From Mycobacterium adipatum (GTDB lineage Bacteria; Actinomycetota; Actinomycetes; Mycobacteriales; Mycobacteriaceae): 64,000 bases of DNA. The position numbers and the translations under genes are program-made. Shown here piece by piece: positions 38,550-47,664 of this stretch. Positions within the stretch are counted from its first letter, which is position 1, and every line of letters begins with the position of its first letter. The notes beneath the pieces were generated by a model that saw nothing but the letters and a program-made list of their open reading frames with translations, did not search any database and had not been told where the DNA came from. The stretch is from NCBI RefSeq assembly GCF_001644575.1, contig NZ_CP015596.1:2666001-2730000 (forward strand). Direction: 5' to 3'.

Positions 38550-39884
38550 GTGTCCGAACGTGCGGCACCGCTGCTGGCAGACTGTGCGTCGGTGGCGACG
38601 CAACGGGACACATACGACTCCTACGACGACTTCGACCGGCAGCGGCTGGTACCGGAGTCGCCCAAGGGTGCCGGCCTGAGCGGGATCGAGCCGACCGGAA
38701 CCGATACCGAGCACCGCACCGCCTTCGCCAGGGACCGCGCCCGGGTGCTGCATTCCGCGGCGCTACGCCGACTCGCCGACAAGACCCAGGTGGTCGGTCC
38801 CCGACACGGCGACACCCCGCGCACCCGGCTGACGCACTCTCTGGAGGTGGCCCAGATCGGCCGCGGGATGGCCGTCGGGTTGGGCTGCGACCCCGACCTG
38901 GTCGATCTGGCCGGGCTGGCCCACGACATCGGTCACCCGCCCTACGGGCACAACGGCGAACGTGCGCTCAACGAGATCGCCGATGCCTTCGGCGGGTTCG
39001 AGGGCAATGCGCAGAACTTGCGTATCCTCACCCGGTTGGAGCCCAAAGTCCTTGACCCCGAGGGGCGTTCGGCGGGCCTGAACCTCACCAGGGCGGCGTT
39101 GGACGCGGTCACCAAGTACCCGTGGACGCGTGCGGAGAACCCCAGGAAGTTCGGTATCTACGACGACGACATCGTCGCGGCCGGGTGGCTGCGCGACGGA
39201 GCGCCCGCCGGGCGGCCCTGCCTGGAGGCCCAGGTGATGGACTGGGCCGACGATGTTGCCTACTCCGTGCACGACGTCGAGGACGGTGTCATCTCCGGGC
39301 GTATCGACCTGCGGGTGCTCGCCGACGACGACGCCGCCACCGCACTGGCCGAACTGGGCGCCAAGGCCTTCCCGGCGATCGGCCATGACGAGCTGCTCGA
39401 CGCGGCGGCCAGGCTGTCCCGGATGCCGATCGTCGAGGCGGTCGGCAAGTACGACGGGACGTTGACGGCGTCGGTGGCTCTGAAGAAACTGACCAGCGAG
39501 TTCGTCGGCCGTTTCGCGAACGCGGCCATTTCCCAGACCCGCGCCGCCGCCGGGCCCGGCCCGCTGCGCAGATTCGACACCGACCTGCAGGTACCGGCGC
39601 TGGTACGCGCCGAGGTGGCCGTGCTCAAGATGCTGGCCCTGCAGTTCATCATGAGCGACCATCGCCACCTGCAGGTGCAGGCCGATCAGCGCACCCTCAT
39701 CCGTGAGGTCGCGTTGGCGTTGTGGGCGCAGGCGCCCAACGGTCTGGATCCGCAGTTCGCCCTGGAATTCGCCGAGGCCGCCGACGACGGAGCCCGGCTG
39801 CGCGTGGTGATCGACCAGATCGCGTCCTACACCGAGTCCCGGCTGGAGCGAGTGCACGAAGTGCGCTCACCCAGACCCTTGTGA
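38550..39884 (+). CDS. dgt: Deoxyguanosinetriphosphate triphosphohydrolase-like protein
   Basis: 444 residues from GTG 38550; GTG 38592 is an alternative nearer the conserved [10 protein letters not shown]-domain metal ligands are in [10 protein letters not shown] and [15 protein letters not shown], with the later Asp in [16 protein letters not shown]. The family cleaves dNTPs to deoxynucleosides and triphosphate. It is 20 bp upstream of dnaG, the usual mycobacterial pairing of dNTP control with primase. Confidence 0.92.
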   Translation: MSERAAPLLADCASVATQRDTYDSYDDFDRQRLVPESPKGAGLSGIEPTGTDTEHRTAFARDRARVLHSAALRRLADKTQVVGPRHGDTPRTRLTHSLEVAQIGRGMAVGLGCDPDLVDLAGLAHDIGHPPYGHNGERALNEIADAFGGFEGNAQNLRILTRLEPKVLDPEGRSAGLNLTRAALDAVTKYPWTRAENPRKFGIYDDDIVAAGWLRDGAPAGRPCLEAQVMDWADDVAYSVHDVEDGVISGRIDLRVLADDDAATALAELGAKAFPAIGHDELLDAAARLSRMPIVEAVGKYDGTLTASVALKKLTSEFVGRFANAAISQTRAAAGPGPLRRFDTDLQVPALVRAEVAVLKMLALQFIMSDHRHLQVQADQRTLIREVALALWAQAPNGLDPQFALEFAEAADDGARLRVVIDQIASYTESRLERVHEVRSPRPL

Positions 39885-39904
39885 CGGGCCTCTAGACTGA
39901 CCGG

Positions 39905-41854
39905 ATGGCCGGTATCGACACGACGCGGGGTGGCCGGGGCCGCATCCCCGATCGCGATATCGCCGCCATCCGCGAGCGCGTCCGCATCGAAGATGTGGTG
40001 GGCGACTACGTCCAGCTGCGCAAGGCCGGGGTGGACTCGCTGAAGGGTCTCTGCCCGTTCCACGACGAGAAGTCCCCGTCCTTCCATGTCCGGCCCAACC
40101 ATGGCCACTTCCACTGCTTCGGCTGCGGGGAGGGCGGCGATGTCTACGCCTTCCTGCAGAAGATCGAGCACGTCACCTTCGTCGAGGCCGTCGAACTGCT
40201 CGCCGACAAGGTCGGCTACACGGTCACCTACACCGGCGGGGCCAACACCAACGTGCAGCGCGACCGCGGCAGCCGTAGCCGGCTGATCGCCGCCAATGCC
40301 GCCGCGCAGGAGTTCTACGCCGAGGCGCTGCGCTCCGAGGAGGCCGCCCCGGCCCGCCAATACCTGATCGACCGCAATTTCGACGGCGAGACCGCCGCCC
40401 GGTACGGCTGTGGATATGCGCCCTCGGGCTGGGACACCCTGACAAAGCACCTGCTGCGCAAGGGTTTCGAGTTCAAGGAACTGGAAGCCGCGGGTCTGAG
40501 CCGGGAAGGCAAGCGCGGCCCGATGGACCGGTTCCACCGCAGGCTGCTGTGGCCCATCCGGGTGTCCTCGGGGGAGACCATCGGGTTCGGCGCCCGCCGC
40601 CTCTTCGATGACGACCACATGGAAGCCAAGTACGTCAACACCCCGGAAACGGTGCTGTACAAGAAGTCTCACGTGTTGTTCGGGCTGGACCTGGCCAAGC
40701 GTGACATCGCCAAGGGGCACCAGGCCGTCGTGGTCGAGGGCTACACCGATGTCATGGCGATGCACCAGGCCGGGGTGACCACCGCGGTGGCCGCCTGCGG
40801 GACCGCGTTCGGCGACGAGCACCTGTCGATGCTGCGCCGACTCATGATGGACGACAACTTCTTTCGCGGTGAGCTCATCTACGTCTTCGACGGTGATGCC
40901 GCGGGCCGGGCGGCGGCGGTCAAGGCGCTGGAGGGGGAACAGAACCTCGCCGGGCAGTCGTTCGTCGCGGTGGCCTCTGACGGGATGGATCCCTGCGACC
41001 TCCGGCTGCGATCGGGGGACGGCGCGCTGCGCGACCTGGTGGCCCGGCGCGCCCCGCTGTTCGAGTTCGCCATCCGCACGGCGCTGACCGATCACGACCT
41101 GGACAGCGCGGAGGGCCGGGTGTCGGCGCTGCGGCGTTGTGTGCCGATGGTGGCGCGGATCAAGGATCCGACGCTGCGCGACGAGTACGCCCGCCAGTTG
41201 GCCGGCTGGGTCGGCTGGCAGGACGTCGGCCAGGTGCTTGCGCGGGTGCGTGAGGAGGCCGGGCGCAAGGGGGGCCGCACCAACGGCCGTGGCGCGCCCG
41301 CCTCGAACCGGCGCTCCGGGGCCGAGGCGCCGTCCCGTCCGCAGGTCTCGATGGCGCGTCCCGATCCGCGAGACCCGATCCTGCGCCCGCAGCGCGAGGC
41401 GCTGAAGTCGGCGCTGCAGTATCCCGGACTGGCCGGGCCGGTGTTCGACAGCCTCTCGGTCGAGAGCTTCACCCATCCCGGCTATGCGGCGGTGCGCAAC
41501 GCCATCGCCGCCGCCGGCGGGATGTCGGCGGGTCTGTCGGGTGCGCAGTGGATCGACACCGTGCGGGATGCCACCGGATCGCCGGAGGCGGCCAATCTGG
41601 TCAACGAACTCGGGGTCGACGCCATCCGCATCGAGGACGACGAGAAGCTGGCCCGCTACATCGGCGGGGTGCTGGCCCGACTGCAGGAAGTGTCGGTGGG
41701 TCGGCAGATCGCCGAGGTCAAATCGAAGTTGCAGCGGATGTCGCCGGTGGACAACAGCGACGAGTATCACGCCCTGTTCGGTGACCTGGTGGCGATGGAG
41801 ACTTATCGGCGCAGCCTGCTGGAACAGGCCAGCGGCGACGACTTGTCTGCATGA
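39905..41854 (+). CDS. dnaG: DNA primase
   Basis: 649 residues. The N-terminal zinc-binding domain is CPFHDEKSPSFHV ... HCFGCGEGGD (CHC2 ligands), followed by the RNA-polymerase domain with TOPRIM motifs VVVEGYTDVMA and YVFDGDAAGR, and a C-terminal DnaB-interaction region after a basic Gly/Arg linker (about 450-490). It synthesises RNA primers for replication. It begins MAGIDTTRGGRGRIPDRDI, the typical mycobacterial start. Confidence 0.96.
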   Translation: MAGIDTTRGGRGRIPDRDIAAIRERVRIEDVVGDYVQLRKAGVDSLKGLCPFHDEKSPSFHVRPNHGHFHCFGCGEGGDVYAFLQKIEHVTFVEAVELLADKVGYTVTYTGGANTNVQRDRGSRSRLIAANAAAQEFYAEALRSEEAAPARQYLIDRNFDGETAARYGCGYAPSGWDTLTKHLLRKGFEFKELEAAGLSREGKRGPMDRFHRRLLWPIRVSSGETIGFGARRLFDDDHMEAKYVNTPETVLYKKSHVLFGLDLAKRDIAKGHQAVVVEGYTDVMAMHQAGVTTAVAACGTAFGDEHLSMLRRLMMDDNFFRGELIYVFDGDAAGRAAAVKALEGEQNLAGQSFVAVASDGMDPCDLRLRSGDGALRDLVARRAPLFEFAIRTALTDHDLDSAEGRVSALRRCVPMVARIKDPTLRDEYARQLAGWVGWQDVGQVLARVREEAGRKGGRTNGRGAPASNRRSGAEAPSRPQVSMARPDPRDPILRPQREALKSALQYPGLAGPVFDSLSVESFTHPGYAAVRNAIAAAGGMSAGLSGAQWIDTVRDATGSPEAANLVNELGVDAIRIEDDEKLARYIGGVLARLQEVSVGRQIAEVKSKLQRMSPVDNSDEYHALFGDLVAMETYRRSLLEQASGDDLSA

Positions 41855-41910
41855 TCGTGACGTTCGCGTTACAGTGAGTGCGCAGTTAACTGACTTCGAA
41901 AGGCACGCCC

Positions 41911-42198
41911 GTGGCATCGCTGAGCAATCAGAAGCGCAGGTTCGTCGTGGCCGGTGCGTTTGCGGCCGCCCTCGCGGCGCCCGTGCTGGCTCTGTCGGCG
42001 GCCCCGACGGTATCGGTTCAGGCCGGCCCCGCCTGCCTGGCCTGGTTCGGTAACAAGGAAGACGGCAACTGCCTGTCCACCTCCAACGGCAACGGCATCG
42101 CCGTGGGCACCCCGGGTGCCGGGCTGTGCAACGGCGGTTTCTGCACCTCGCCGATCTTCCCGGGTAACACCTGGAACACCAGCATTCCGTTCGGCTGA
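41911..42198 (+). CDS. Small secreted protein (Rv2342-like)
   Basis: 95 residues from GTG 41911. A signal peptide with RRFVVAGAFAAALAAPVLAL and cleavage near VQAGPA is followed by a short mature domain with four Cys (CLAW, NCLST, LCNG, FCTS), suggesting two disulfides. It follows dnaG as in M. tuberculosis. No function is known. Confidence 0.75.
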   Translation: MASLSNQKRRFVVAGAFAAALAAPVLALSAAPTVSVQAGPACLAWFGNKEDGNCLSTSNGNGIAVGTPGAGLCNGGFCTSPIFPGNTWNTSIPFG

Positions 42199-42199
42199 G

Positions 42200-42466
42200 C
42201 TAGAACGTCTTCCCGTTCTGGGCGTCCACATCGGCCTGCTCGGGGTGCAGCACCGAGGTCTCGGCGTCGATCGCCGTCAATCGCACCATCGCCGGATCGG
42301 GTGATACCCGGTCGGCCACTTTGCGGCGCCCGGCGTCGAGCACGGCCTTGGTCGCCGGGTTCTCGGTGACCGCCTTATAGGTGGCAGAGATCTGCTCGTA
42401 TCGGCGCCGGCCCGCTTTCGCGCCCAACACGTAGCCGACCCCCAGCACGAACACGAACCGGAACAC
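42200..42466 (-). CDS. Small hydrophobic-N-terminus protein (YtxH-like)
   Basis: About 88 residues from GTG 42466, which is preceded by GGGAG at correct spacing; an in-frame ATG at 42502 lacks such a site. VFRFVFVLGVGYVLGAKAGRR is a single membrane anchor followed by a basic helix (RRYEQISATYKAV), as in YtxH-type proteins. Convergent with the secreted-protein gene; the stops are one base apart. No function is known. Confidence 0.65.
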   Translation of the reverse strand: MFRFVFVLGVGYVLGAKAGRRRYEQISATYKAVTENPATKAVLDAGRRKVADRVSPDPAMVRLTAIDAETSVLHPEQADVDAQNGKTF

Positions 42467-42596
42467 AGGGCTCCCCTCACGGTGACAGCAGAATGCTTCC
42501 ATCCTGCCTCACGCACCCGCGAACGTGGCGACGGGGCATCTGACGTGGCGATTCGGGAGCAGCAGGGTCCATGCGCTAGAGTCTGTTCCGCATCAT

Positions 42597-42669
42597 TCCC
42601 CTGTAGCTCAATTGGCAGAGCTTCCGACTGTTAATCGGACGGTTGATGGTTCGAGTCCATCCGGGGGAG
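42597..42669 (+). tRNA. tRNA-Asn (GTT)
   Basis: Folds as a full cloverleaf: acceptor tcccctg/cggggga, D stem gctc/gagc, anticodon stem tccga/tcgga with loop ctGTTaa, T stem gatgg/ccatc, discriminator G. CCA is not encoded. A hairpin terminator follows at 42676. Confidence 0.97.
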
Positions 42670-42675
42670 CATCAC

Positions 42676-42699
42676 GGGCCGGCGCGAAAGCGCCGGCCT
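42676..42699 (+). terminator. Terminator after tRNA-Asn
   Basis: Ten-bp GC stem (gggccggcgc / gcgccggcct, one G-U) with a GAAA tetraloop, followed by gagtgcttt. It may also stop the convergent cutinase transcript. Confidence 0.85.
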
Positions 42700-42708
42700 G
42701 AGTGCTTT

Positions 42709-43371
42709 CTAGGCGATCCTGCCCGCGGCGGCGGTCGCCGCCGCACCGACCAGACCGTTGTAGGGATAGGTGGCGTGGGCCAGCGAGCCCAGCAGCGAGG
42801 CCGGCGAACCATCGCAGATGTTGTCGGCCGGTGCGCACAGATCCAGCGACTTGCCCGCGAAGGCCGGTGCGATGTTGGCGGGCGGCGCGCCGTATTGGGC
42901 CAGCAGCGTCGCGCTCGGCTTACCGAACAGCACCAAGCCGGCGACCCGGTTCTGCACGTCGGCGGGCAGGTCCGCCGTGGCGTAGGCGGCGACGGCTGCG
43001 CCCTGCGAGTAGCCGCCGACGATGATCTTGGTGTTCGGGCAGTTCGCGGCTGTGGCCCGCACCCGGGCGGCGGCGTCACCGACACCGTCGAACATGGTGG
43101 CCGGGAAGACCGCCTTGTTCTCGAAGTCGCCGGTGGCCGGGTAGTTCACCGGGTAGACGCCGATGGACTTACCGGCGGACTGCGCGCGCAGGGCATCGAC
43201 GAAGGCCTGGCCGGTGGTGCCGAGGCCGGGCGGCTCATCGCTGCCGCGGGCGAACACCACCTCGGCATCGGGGCACGGTTCGGCCTGCGCGGCCGGGGCG
43301 AGCCCGATTGCGGGCGCCGACGCGACCAACGCGCCGACCATGATCAACCGGCGCAAATGGTGAAACCCCAT
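42709..43371 (-). CDS. Secreted cutinase-family esterase
   Basis: 220 residues from ATG 43371. The signal peptide ends near APAAQAEPCPD. The cutinase fold shows VVFARGSDEPPGLG, nucleophile Ser in GGYSQGAAV, Asp in CAPADNICDG and His in LAHATYP, plus paired Cys residues. Mycobacterial cutinase-like proteins hydrolyse lipid esters in the envelope or medium. Upstream in-frame sequence runs into the oppositely oriented lipoprotein gene and was not used. Confidence 0.9.
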   Translation of the reverse strand: MGFHHLRRLIMVGALVASAPAIGLAPAAQAEPCPDAEVVFARGSDEPPGLGTTGQAFVDALRAQSAGKSIGVYPVNYPATGDFENKAVFPATMFDGVGDAAARVRATAANCPNTKIIVGGYSQGAAVAAYATADLPADVQNRVAGLVLFGKPSATLLAQYGAPPANIAPAFAGKSLDLCAPADNICDGSPASLLGSLAHATYPYNGLVGAAATAAAGRIA

Positions 43372-43461
43372 GGGTCGGATGCTACTCGCGGCGTTCGCTG
43401 CGCACATCCGGACGGGAACGCCGGCCCGGGGGAGCCGGATGCGCTCCGTAAGCTCACAGCC

Positions 43462-43947
43462 ATGCGGCTCACGCGGAATGTCACGGCCCTGGCGGCGCTC
43501 ACATTCGTGCTCGCCTCGTGCGGGTGGAGCCCACCCAACTCGGCGCCACAGTCCACCTCGGACTGCCCCGCCGAGGACACCCCGAGCGCCGAAACCATCA
43601 CGACCGCCGTGCAGAAGGTCGGTGAGCGGTGGTCGGTGACCGACAGCGGCAACACCGGTGACTGTCGACTGCACTGGGTGGTGATCGGCACCGGGGACAC
43701 CGCGCCCGACGCGGCTGTGCAGGTGTTGTTCTTCGACGGTGACAAGCCGCTGGGTCCGCCGACCCCGCGGCCCCGGCCGTACACCACGGTCGTCCCGTTG
43801 GGGCAGAAGATCGCCACGGTGCAGTACCAGTGGCTGCAGGGCCAGGACAAGCCGTGCTGCCCGACCGGGATCGCTCAGGTGCGCTTCGAGATCGGCGCGG
43901 ACGGCGCGCTCACGGCGCTGGATCCGATTCCGACGCCGACCCCGTAG
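43462..43947 (+). CDS. LppP/LprE-family lipoprotein
   Basis: 161 residues from ATG 43462. Lipobox LASC after MRLTRNVTALAALTFV marks lipidation at Cys20. The mature part has ETITTAVQKV, DCRLHWVVIGTG, YTTVVPLGQKIATVQYQW and GIAQVRFEIG, as in the LppP/LprE family, which is of unknown function in the mycobacterial envelope. Divergent from the cutinase gene; the last 38 bp overlap the convergent TetR gene. Confidence 0.82.
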   Translation: MRLTRNVTALAALTFVLASCGWSPPNSAPQSTSDCPAEDTPSAETITTAVQKVGERWSVTDSGNTGDCRLHWVVIGTGDTAPDAAVQVLFFDGDKPLGPPTPRPRPYTTVVPLGQKIATVQYQWLQGQDKPCCPTGIAQVRFEIGADGALTALDPIPTPTP

Positions 43948-44506
43948 GTCCCACCTTGAGCTCGTAGAGCGCGATGAGGGCGTCCTCGACGTGCCGCAGT
44001 GGCTCGGCGGATTTGGTGGCCTGGCACACGACGATTGCGCCTTCGACGGCCGATACGGTCACGCTGGCCAGCTGCGTGGCGTCTTCGCGACCGACATCGG
44101 CAGCCTCGAGGTGGGTGGCCAGTCGTTGCTGCCAGTCGATGAAGACCGCACCGGCATTGTCGGCGGCACGGTCGGCCGCGGAGCGGCCGAGCGCGGCGGC
44201 CACGATCGGGCACCCGGACAGAAAGTCACTGCCGGTCAGGGTTTCTCGCCACACGGCGACGAAAGCCCGCACCGCGGCGACCGGGCCGAGTGCGGCGGCC
44301 AGCTGGTCGATGGCATCGCCGGTGTAGCGGCCGGCGGCCAGGGTCGCGTCGGCGATGAGTTCGCTCTTGCCGCCCGGGAAGTTCAGATAGAGCGACCGAC
44401 GCGCGGTGCCGCTGACGTCCAGCAGCAGTGACAGGCCGGTGCCGGCGACGCCGTTGCGGCGGATCAGATCGATGGCGCTGCTGACGAGTCGATCGCGGGC
44501 CTGCAT
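43910..44506 (-). CDS. TetR-family regulator
   Basis: 198 residues. N-terminal TetR helix-turn-helix: RDRLVSSAIDLIRRNGVAGTG, then GTARRSLYLNFPGGKSELI. The ligand domain resembles the LmrA/YxaF type (GCPIVAAAL). Divergently paired with the RND transporter gene; a perfect 16-bp palindrome lies between them. It likely represses both itself and mmpL. Confidence 0.88.
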   Translation of the reverse strand: MQARDRLVSSAIDLIRRNGVAGTGLSLLLDVSGTARRSLYLNFPGGKSELIADATLAAGRYTGDAIDQLAAALGPVAAVRAFVAVWRETLTGSDFLSGCPIVAAALGRSAADRAADNAGAVFIDWQQRLATHLEAADVGREDATQLASVTVSAVEGAIVVCQATKSAEPLRHVEDALIALYELKVGPTGSASESDPAP

Positions 44507-44573
44507 GCGTGTTTTTCCTACCTGGGGATGATTGCGGTGTATCGATCAGTCTACTAACGTCTGCGCCGGCACG

Positions 44574-44589
44574 TAGACCGTTTGGTCTA
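44574..44589. promoter_or_regulatory. TetR operator between tetR and mmpL
   Basis: TAGACC-GTTT-GGTCTA, a perfect palindrome of the TAGACC-type often bound by LmrA/QacR-like TetR proteins, 22 bp before the mmpL ATG and 67 bp before the tetR start. Its position would control both divergent promoters. Confidence 0.75.
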
Positions 44590-44611
44590 ACCGGGGGTCT
44601 GAGGGGGCTCG

Positions 44612-47600
44612 ATGCAGCACAGCGATGGTCGGCGGTTCGGGGATTTCAGCAGGTGGTGTGCACGCCATGCCTGGCTGGTCATCGGGTTCTGGGTGGTGCT
44701 CGTCGGTGCGCTCAACCTCGCGATCCCGCAACTGGAGCAGACCGTGGCAGAGCGTTCGGCGCCGTTCATGCCCGCCGATATCCCGGCTGCGCAGACGCTC
44801 CGGCAGATGTCGCAGGCGTTCGGGGTCCCGGAGTCCTCGGCCATCGGCAGCGTGCTGATCGTTAACGAGCAGGGCATCGGCCCCGCTGAGGAAAAACTCT
44901 ACGGCGAGCTCGTCGAGGCGTTGCGTGCCGACACCGGCAACGTTGCCTACGCGCTGGACGTGTTCGGCAACGAGCGGATGCGTGATATCGCGCTGAGCCC
45001 GGACGGCAAAGCCATCAACGTGCTGGTGGCCGGCGTCGGTGACGTCGGTTCCACCGAGGCGCACAAGAACACCATCGCGATACGCGACACCATTCACTCG
45101 CTGTCGACCCCGCCGGGCGTGCAGCTCTACTACACCGGGCCGTCGCCGACGCTGGCAGATCTGTTCAGCTCGATGGACTTCTCGCTGCTGATCATCACCG
45201 CGGTCTCGGTGGTGCTCATCATGGTGGTGCTGTTGGTGGTCTACCGATCGGCGGTCACCGCGCTGATCCCGCTGCTCACCATCGGGATCGCGATGGGTGC
45301 CGCCCGCCCGGTCATCTCGCTGCTCGGCGCGTCCGGCACGCTGACGGTCTCGAACTTCACCATCGCCCTGATGACCGCGATGCTGCTCGGCGCGGCCACC
45401 GACTACGCGATCTTCATCCTCGCCGGCTATCACGAGGGACGCCGAAAGCGGCTGTCCGTCAACGATTCACTCGCCTACGCCGGCGGGCGGGTCTCGAGTA
45501 TCCTGATCGCCTCGATGCTCACCATCGCTGCCGCCGCGACCGCGATGGGCTTCACCGAACTCGGCATGTTCAAGGCGGCGGGCCCGCCCATCGCGATCGC
45601 CATCGTAATCGCGCTGGCGGTGTCGATGACACTGCCCTACGCCCTGCTGGCGGTGCTGGGCGCGCGCGGACTGGCCGAACCGCGCCGGCTCGACGAACGA
45701 CGTTGGCGGCGCATCGGATCGACCGTGCTGCGGCGTTCGGGCGCGCTGGCGGCGGCGTCGCTGGTGTTGCTGATCGCCGCGGCCACCGTGCTGCTCACCT
45801 TCCGGGTCAACTTCGACGAGAACGCCATGCAACTCGACGCCACCGAGAGTTCGGCCGGCTATCAGAAGGCCCATCAGCATTGGGGCGTCAACGAAGTCGC
45901 GCCCGAATACCTCATCGTCAGCGCCGATCACGACATGCGGAACACCAATGATCTTGCCGCACTGGACCAGATCGCCGAACGGATCACCAAGCTTCCCGAA
46001 GTCGCCTACGTGCGGGCACTGACCCGCCCGGACGGAAAGCAGCTCGAGCAAACGACCGTCGGCTACCAGGCCGGTGTGGTCGCCGATCGGCTCGGATCGG
46101 CCCGCGACCGCATCGACGCCGCGCACCCCGATCTACAGCGGCTGGCCTCGGGTACCTCCGCGCTGCGCGACGGTGCTGCCACCGCGGACGCCCAACTTCC
46201 CCAATTGATCACCGGGATCAAACAAGTCGCCGCCCTCGCGCATGAAGTGCTGGGCAGCTACGAGTCCGCGAACGCCGCGCTGGCCACCGCGACCGGGGCA
46301 CCCGCCGACCTTGACGCGGTGCTGGCCGACCTGAACGGCTCGGTCGATCTGCTCGACGTGGCGCTGCAGGTGCTCACCCAGAACACCCAGGTGCTCGACG
46401 CGGGCCGCACCATGAGTGCCGCGCTCGGGCCGGCGTTGGACGTCGAGGCGCGGCCGTCCTGCCTGGCCGACCCGATCTGCGCGCGGGCCCGCACCGGAAT
46501 CGCCGAGCTGGACGAGATCTCGGGTGGGGCGGTCAGCAGGGCACTGCGACAGGTCCAGTTGGCCACCGCGATGCCACGCGAGGCCATCGACCGGCTGCGC
46601 GCGGCCGAACCCGCGATCCGGAACACCGTGGCACGCCTGCAGAAGCTGGCTGCCACCGCACCGGGGGACTCACCGGCACAGAGCAGGGCCCGGCTCGACG
46701 AACTGGTGCGCGGCGCGGACCAGCTGTCCGACGGTGTCTCCGAGCTGTCGGCCGGTCTGGAACAGGTCAAGGGCGGTGTCGACCAGGTGGTCGGTCTCAC
46801 CGGAGCGCTCAGCGACGGACTCTCGGAGGCCACCGATTATCTGTCCACGCTGAGCGCGCACACCTCCGCCGGGCCCGGTGCGGGCTTCTACCTGCCACCC
46901 CAGGGCCTGTCCGACGCCAATTTTCGGACCGCGGAGCAACTGCTGTTCGCGCCCGACGGGAAGACCGCCCGTCTGCTGGTGATCTGGCAGGTGAACCCGT
47001 ACAGCGCCGAGGCGCTGGACGCGACCCGGCAACTGCCGGTGGCCGCGCACGAGGCCGCCACCGAGACCTCGCTGTCCGGCGCGCATTTCGCCAGCACCGG
47101 CCTGGCCTCGCTGTCGGCCGATATGCGCGATCAGGTGTGGCGCGACTTCGCCGTCTATGGTGCGGTCGCCATCACCGGTGTCCTGCTGGTGCTGATCGTG
47201 CTGTTGCGCAGCATCGCCGCCCCGGTGTTCATGGTCGCGGTGGTCACGCTGTCGTTCGCCGCGGCGGCCGGGGTCAGCGTGCTGGTGTGGCAGCACCTGA
47301 TCGGCATCGACGTCGACTGGTCGGTGTTCCCGGTGTCGTTCATGGCGCTGATCGCCGTGGGTGCCGACTACAGCATGCTGTTCGCGGCCCGCATCAGAGA
47401 CGAATCCGCCGACGGGATGCGGCGCGGCATCCTGCGCAGCTTTGCCAGCACCGGGAGCGTGATCACCACGGCGGGCGTGGTTTTCGCGCTGACCATGTTC
47501 GCTCTGATGAGCGGGCGGGTGATCAACCTGCTGCAGATCGGTTTCACTGTCGGCGTCGGACTGCTCATCGACATCACGCTGGTACGCACCATCCTGGTGC

Positions 47601-47662
47601 CGGCGGCCATGTCGCTGATCGGCGACCGCATCTGGTGGCCGAGCAAGCCCCGGCGCGGCTGA
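44612..47662 (+). CDS. MmpL-type RND transporter
   Basis: 1016 residues with the MMPL architecture: N-terminal helix, periplasmic domain, five or six helices with the signature GAATDYAIFILAGYHEGRR, a second large periplasmic domain (about 420-820, with coiled-coil-like stretches) and a second helical block with AVGADYSMLFAARIRDE. The paired Asp-Tyr motifs are the proton relay of this family. Mycobacterial MmpLs export envelope lipids or siderophores; the cargo is unknown here. No MmpS partner is adjacent. Confidence 0.9.
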   Translation: MQHSDGRRFGDFSRWCARHAWLVIGFWVVLVGALNLAIPQLEQTVAERSAPFMPADIPAAQTLRQMSQAFGVPESSAIGSVLIVNEQGIGPAEEKLYGELVEALRADTGNVAYALDVFGNERMRDIALSPDGKAINVLVAGVGDVGSTEAHKNTIAIRDTIHSLSTPPGVQLYYTGPSPTLADLFSSMDFSLLIITAVSVVLIMVVLLVVYRSAVTALIPLLTIGIAMGAARPVISLLGASGTLTVSNFTIALMTAMLLGAATDYAIFILAGYHEGRRKRLSVNDSLAYAGGRVSSILIASMLTIAAAATAMGFTELGMFKAAGPPIAIAIVIALAVSMTLPYALLAVLGARGLAEPRRLDERRWRRIGSTVLRRSGALAAASLVLLIAAATVLLTFRVNFDENAMQLDATESSAGYQKAHQHWGVNEVAPEYLIVSADHDMRNTNDLAALDQIAERITKLPEVAYVRALTRPDGKQLEQTTVGYQAGVVADRLGSARDRIDAAHPDLQRLASGTSALRDGAATADAQLPQLITGIKQVAALAHEVLGSYESANAALATATGAPADLDAVLADLNGSVDLLDVALQVLTQNTQVLDAGRTMSAALGPALDVEARPSCLADPICARARTGIAELDEISGGAVSRALRQVQLATAMPREAIDRLRAAEPAIRNTVARLQKLAATAPGDSPAQSRARLDELVRGADQLSDGVSELSAGLEQVKGGVDQVVGLTGALSDGLSEATDYLSTLSAHTSAGPGAGFYLPPQGLSDANFRTAEQLLFAPDGKTARLLVIWQVNPYSAEALDATRQLPVAAHEAATETSLSGAHFASTGLASLSADMRDQVWRDFAVYGAVAITGVLLVLIVLLRSIAAPVFMVAVVTLSFAAAAGVSVLVWQHLIGIDVDWSVFPVSFMALIAVGADYSMLFAARIRDESADGMRRGILRSFASTGSVITTAGVVFALTMFALMSGRVINLLQIGFTVGVGLLIDITLVRTILVPAAMSLIGDRIWWPSKPRRG

Positions 47663-47664
47663 AC

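Noticed and set aside
42195..42222. Short hairpin (agaacg...cgttct) at the convergent stops after the Rv2342-like gene
   Set aside because: The arms are six bases with a six-base loop and fall within coding sequence of the - strand gene; too weak to call a terminator.
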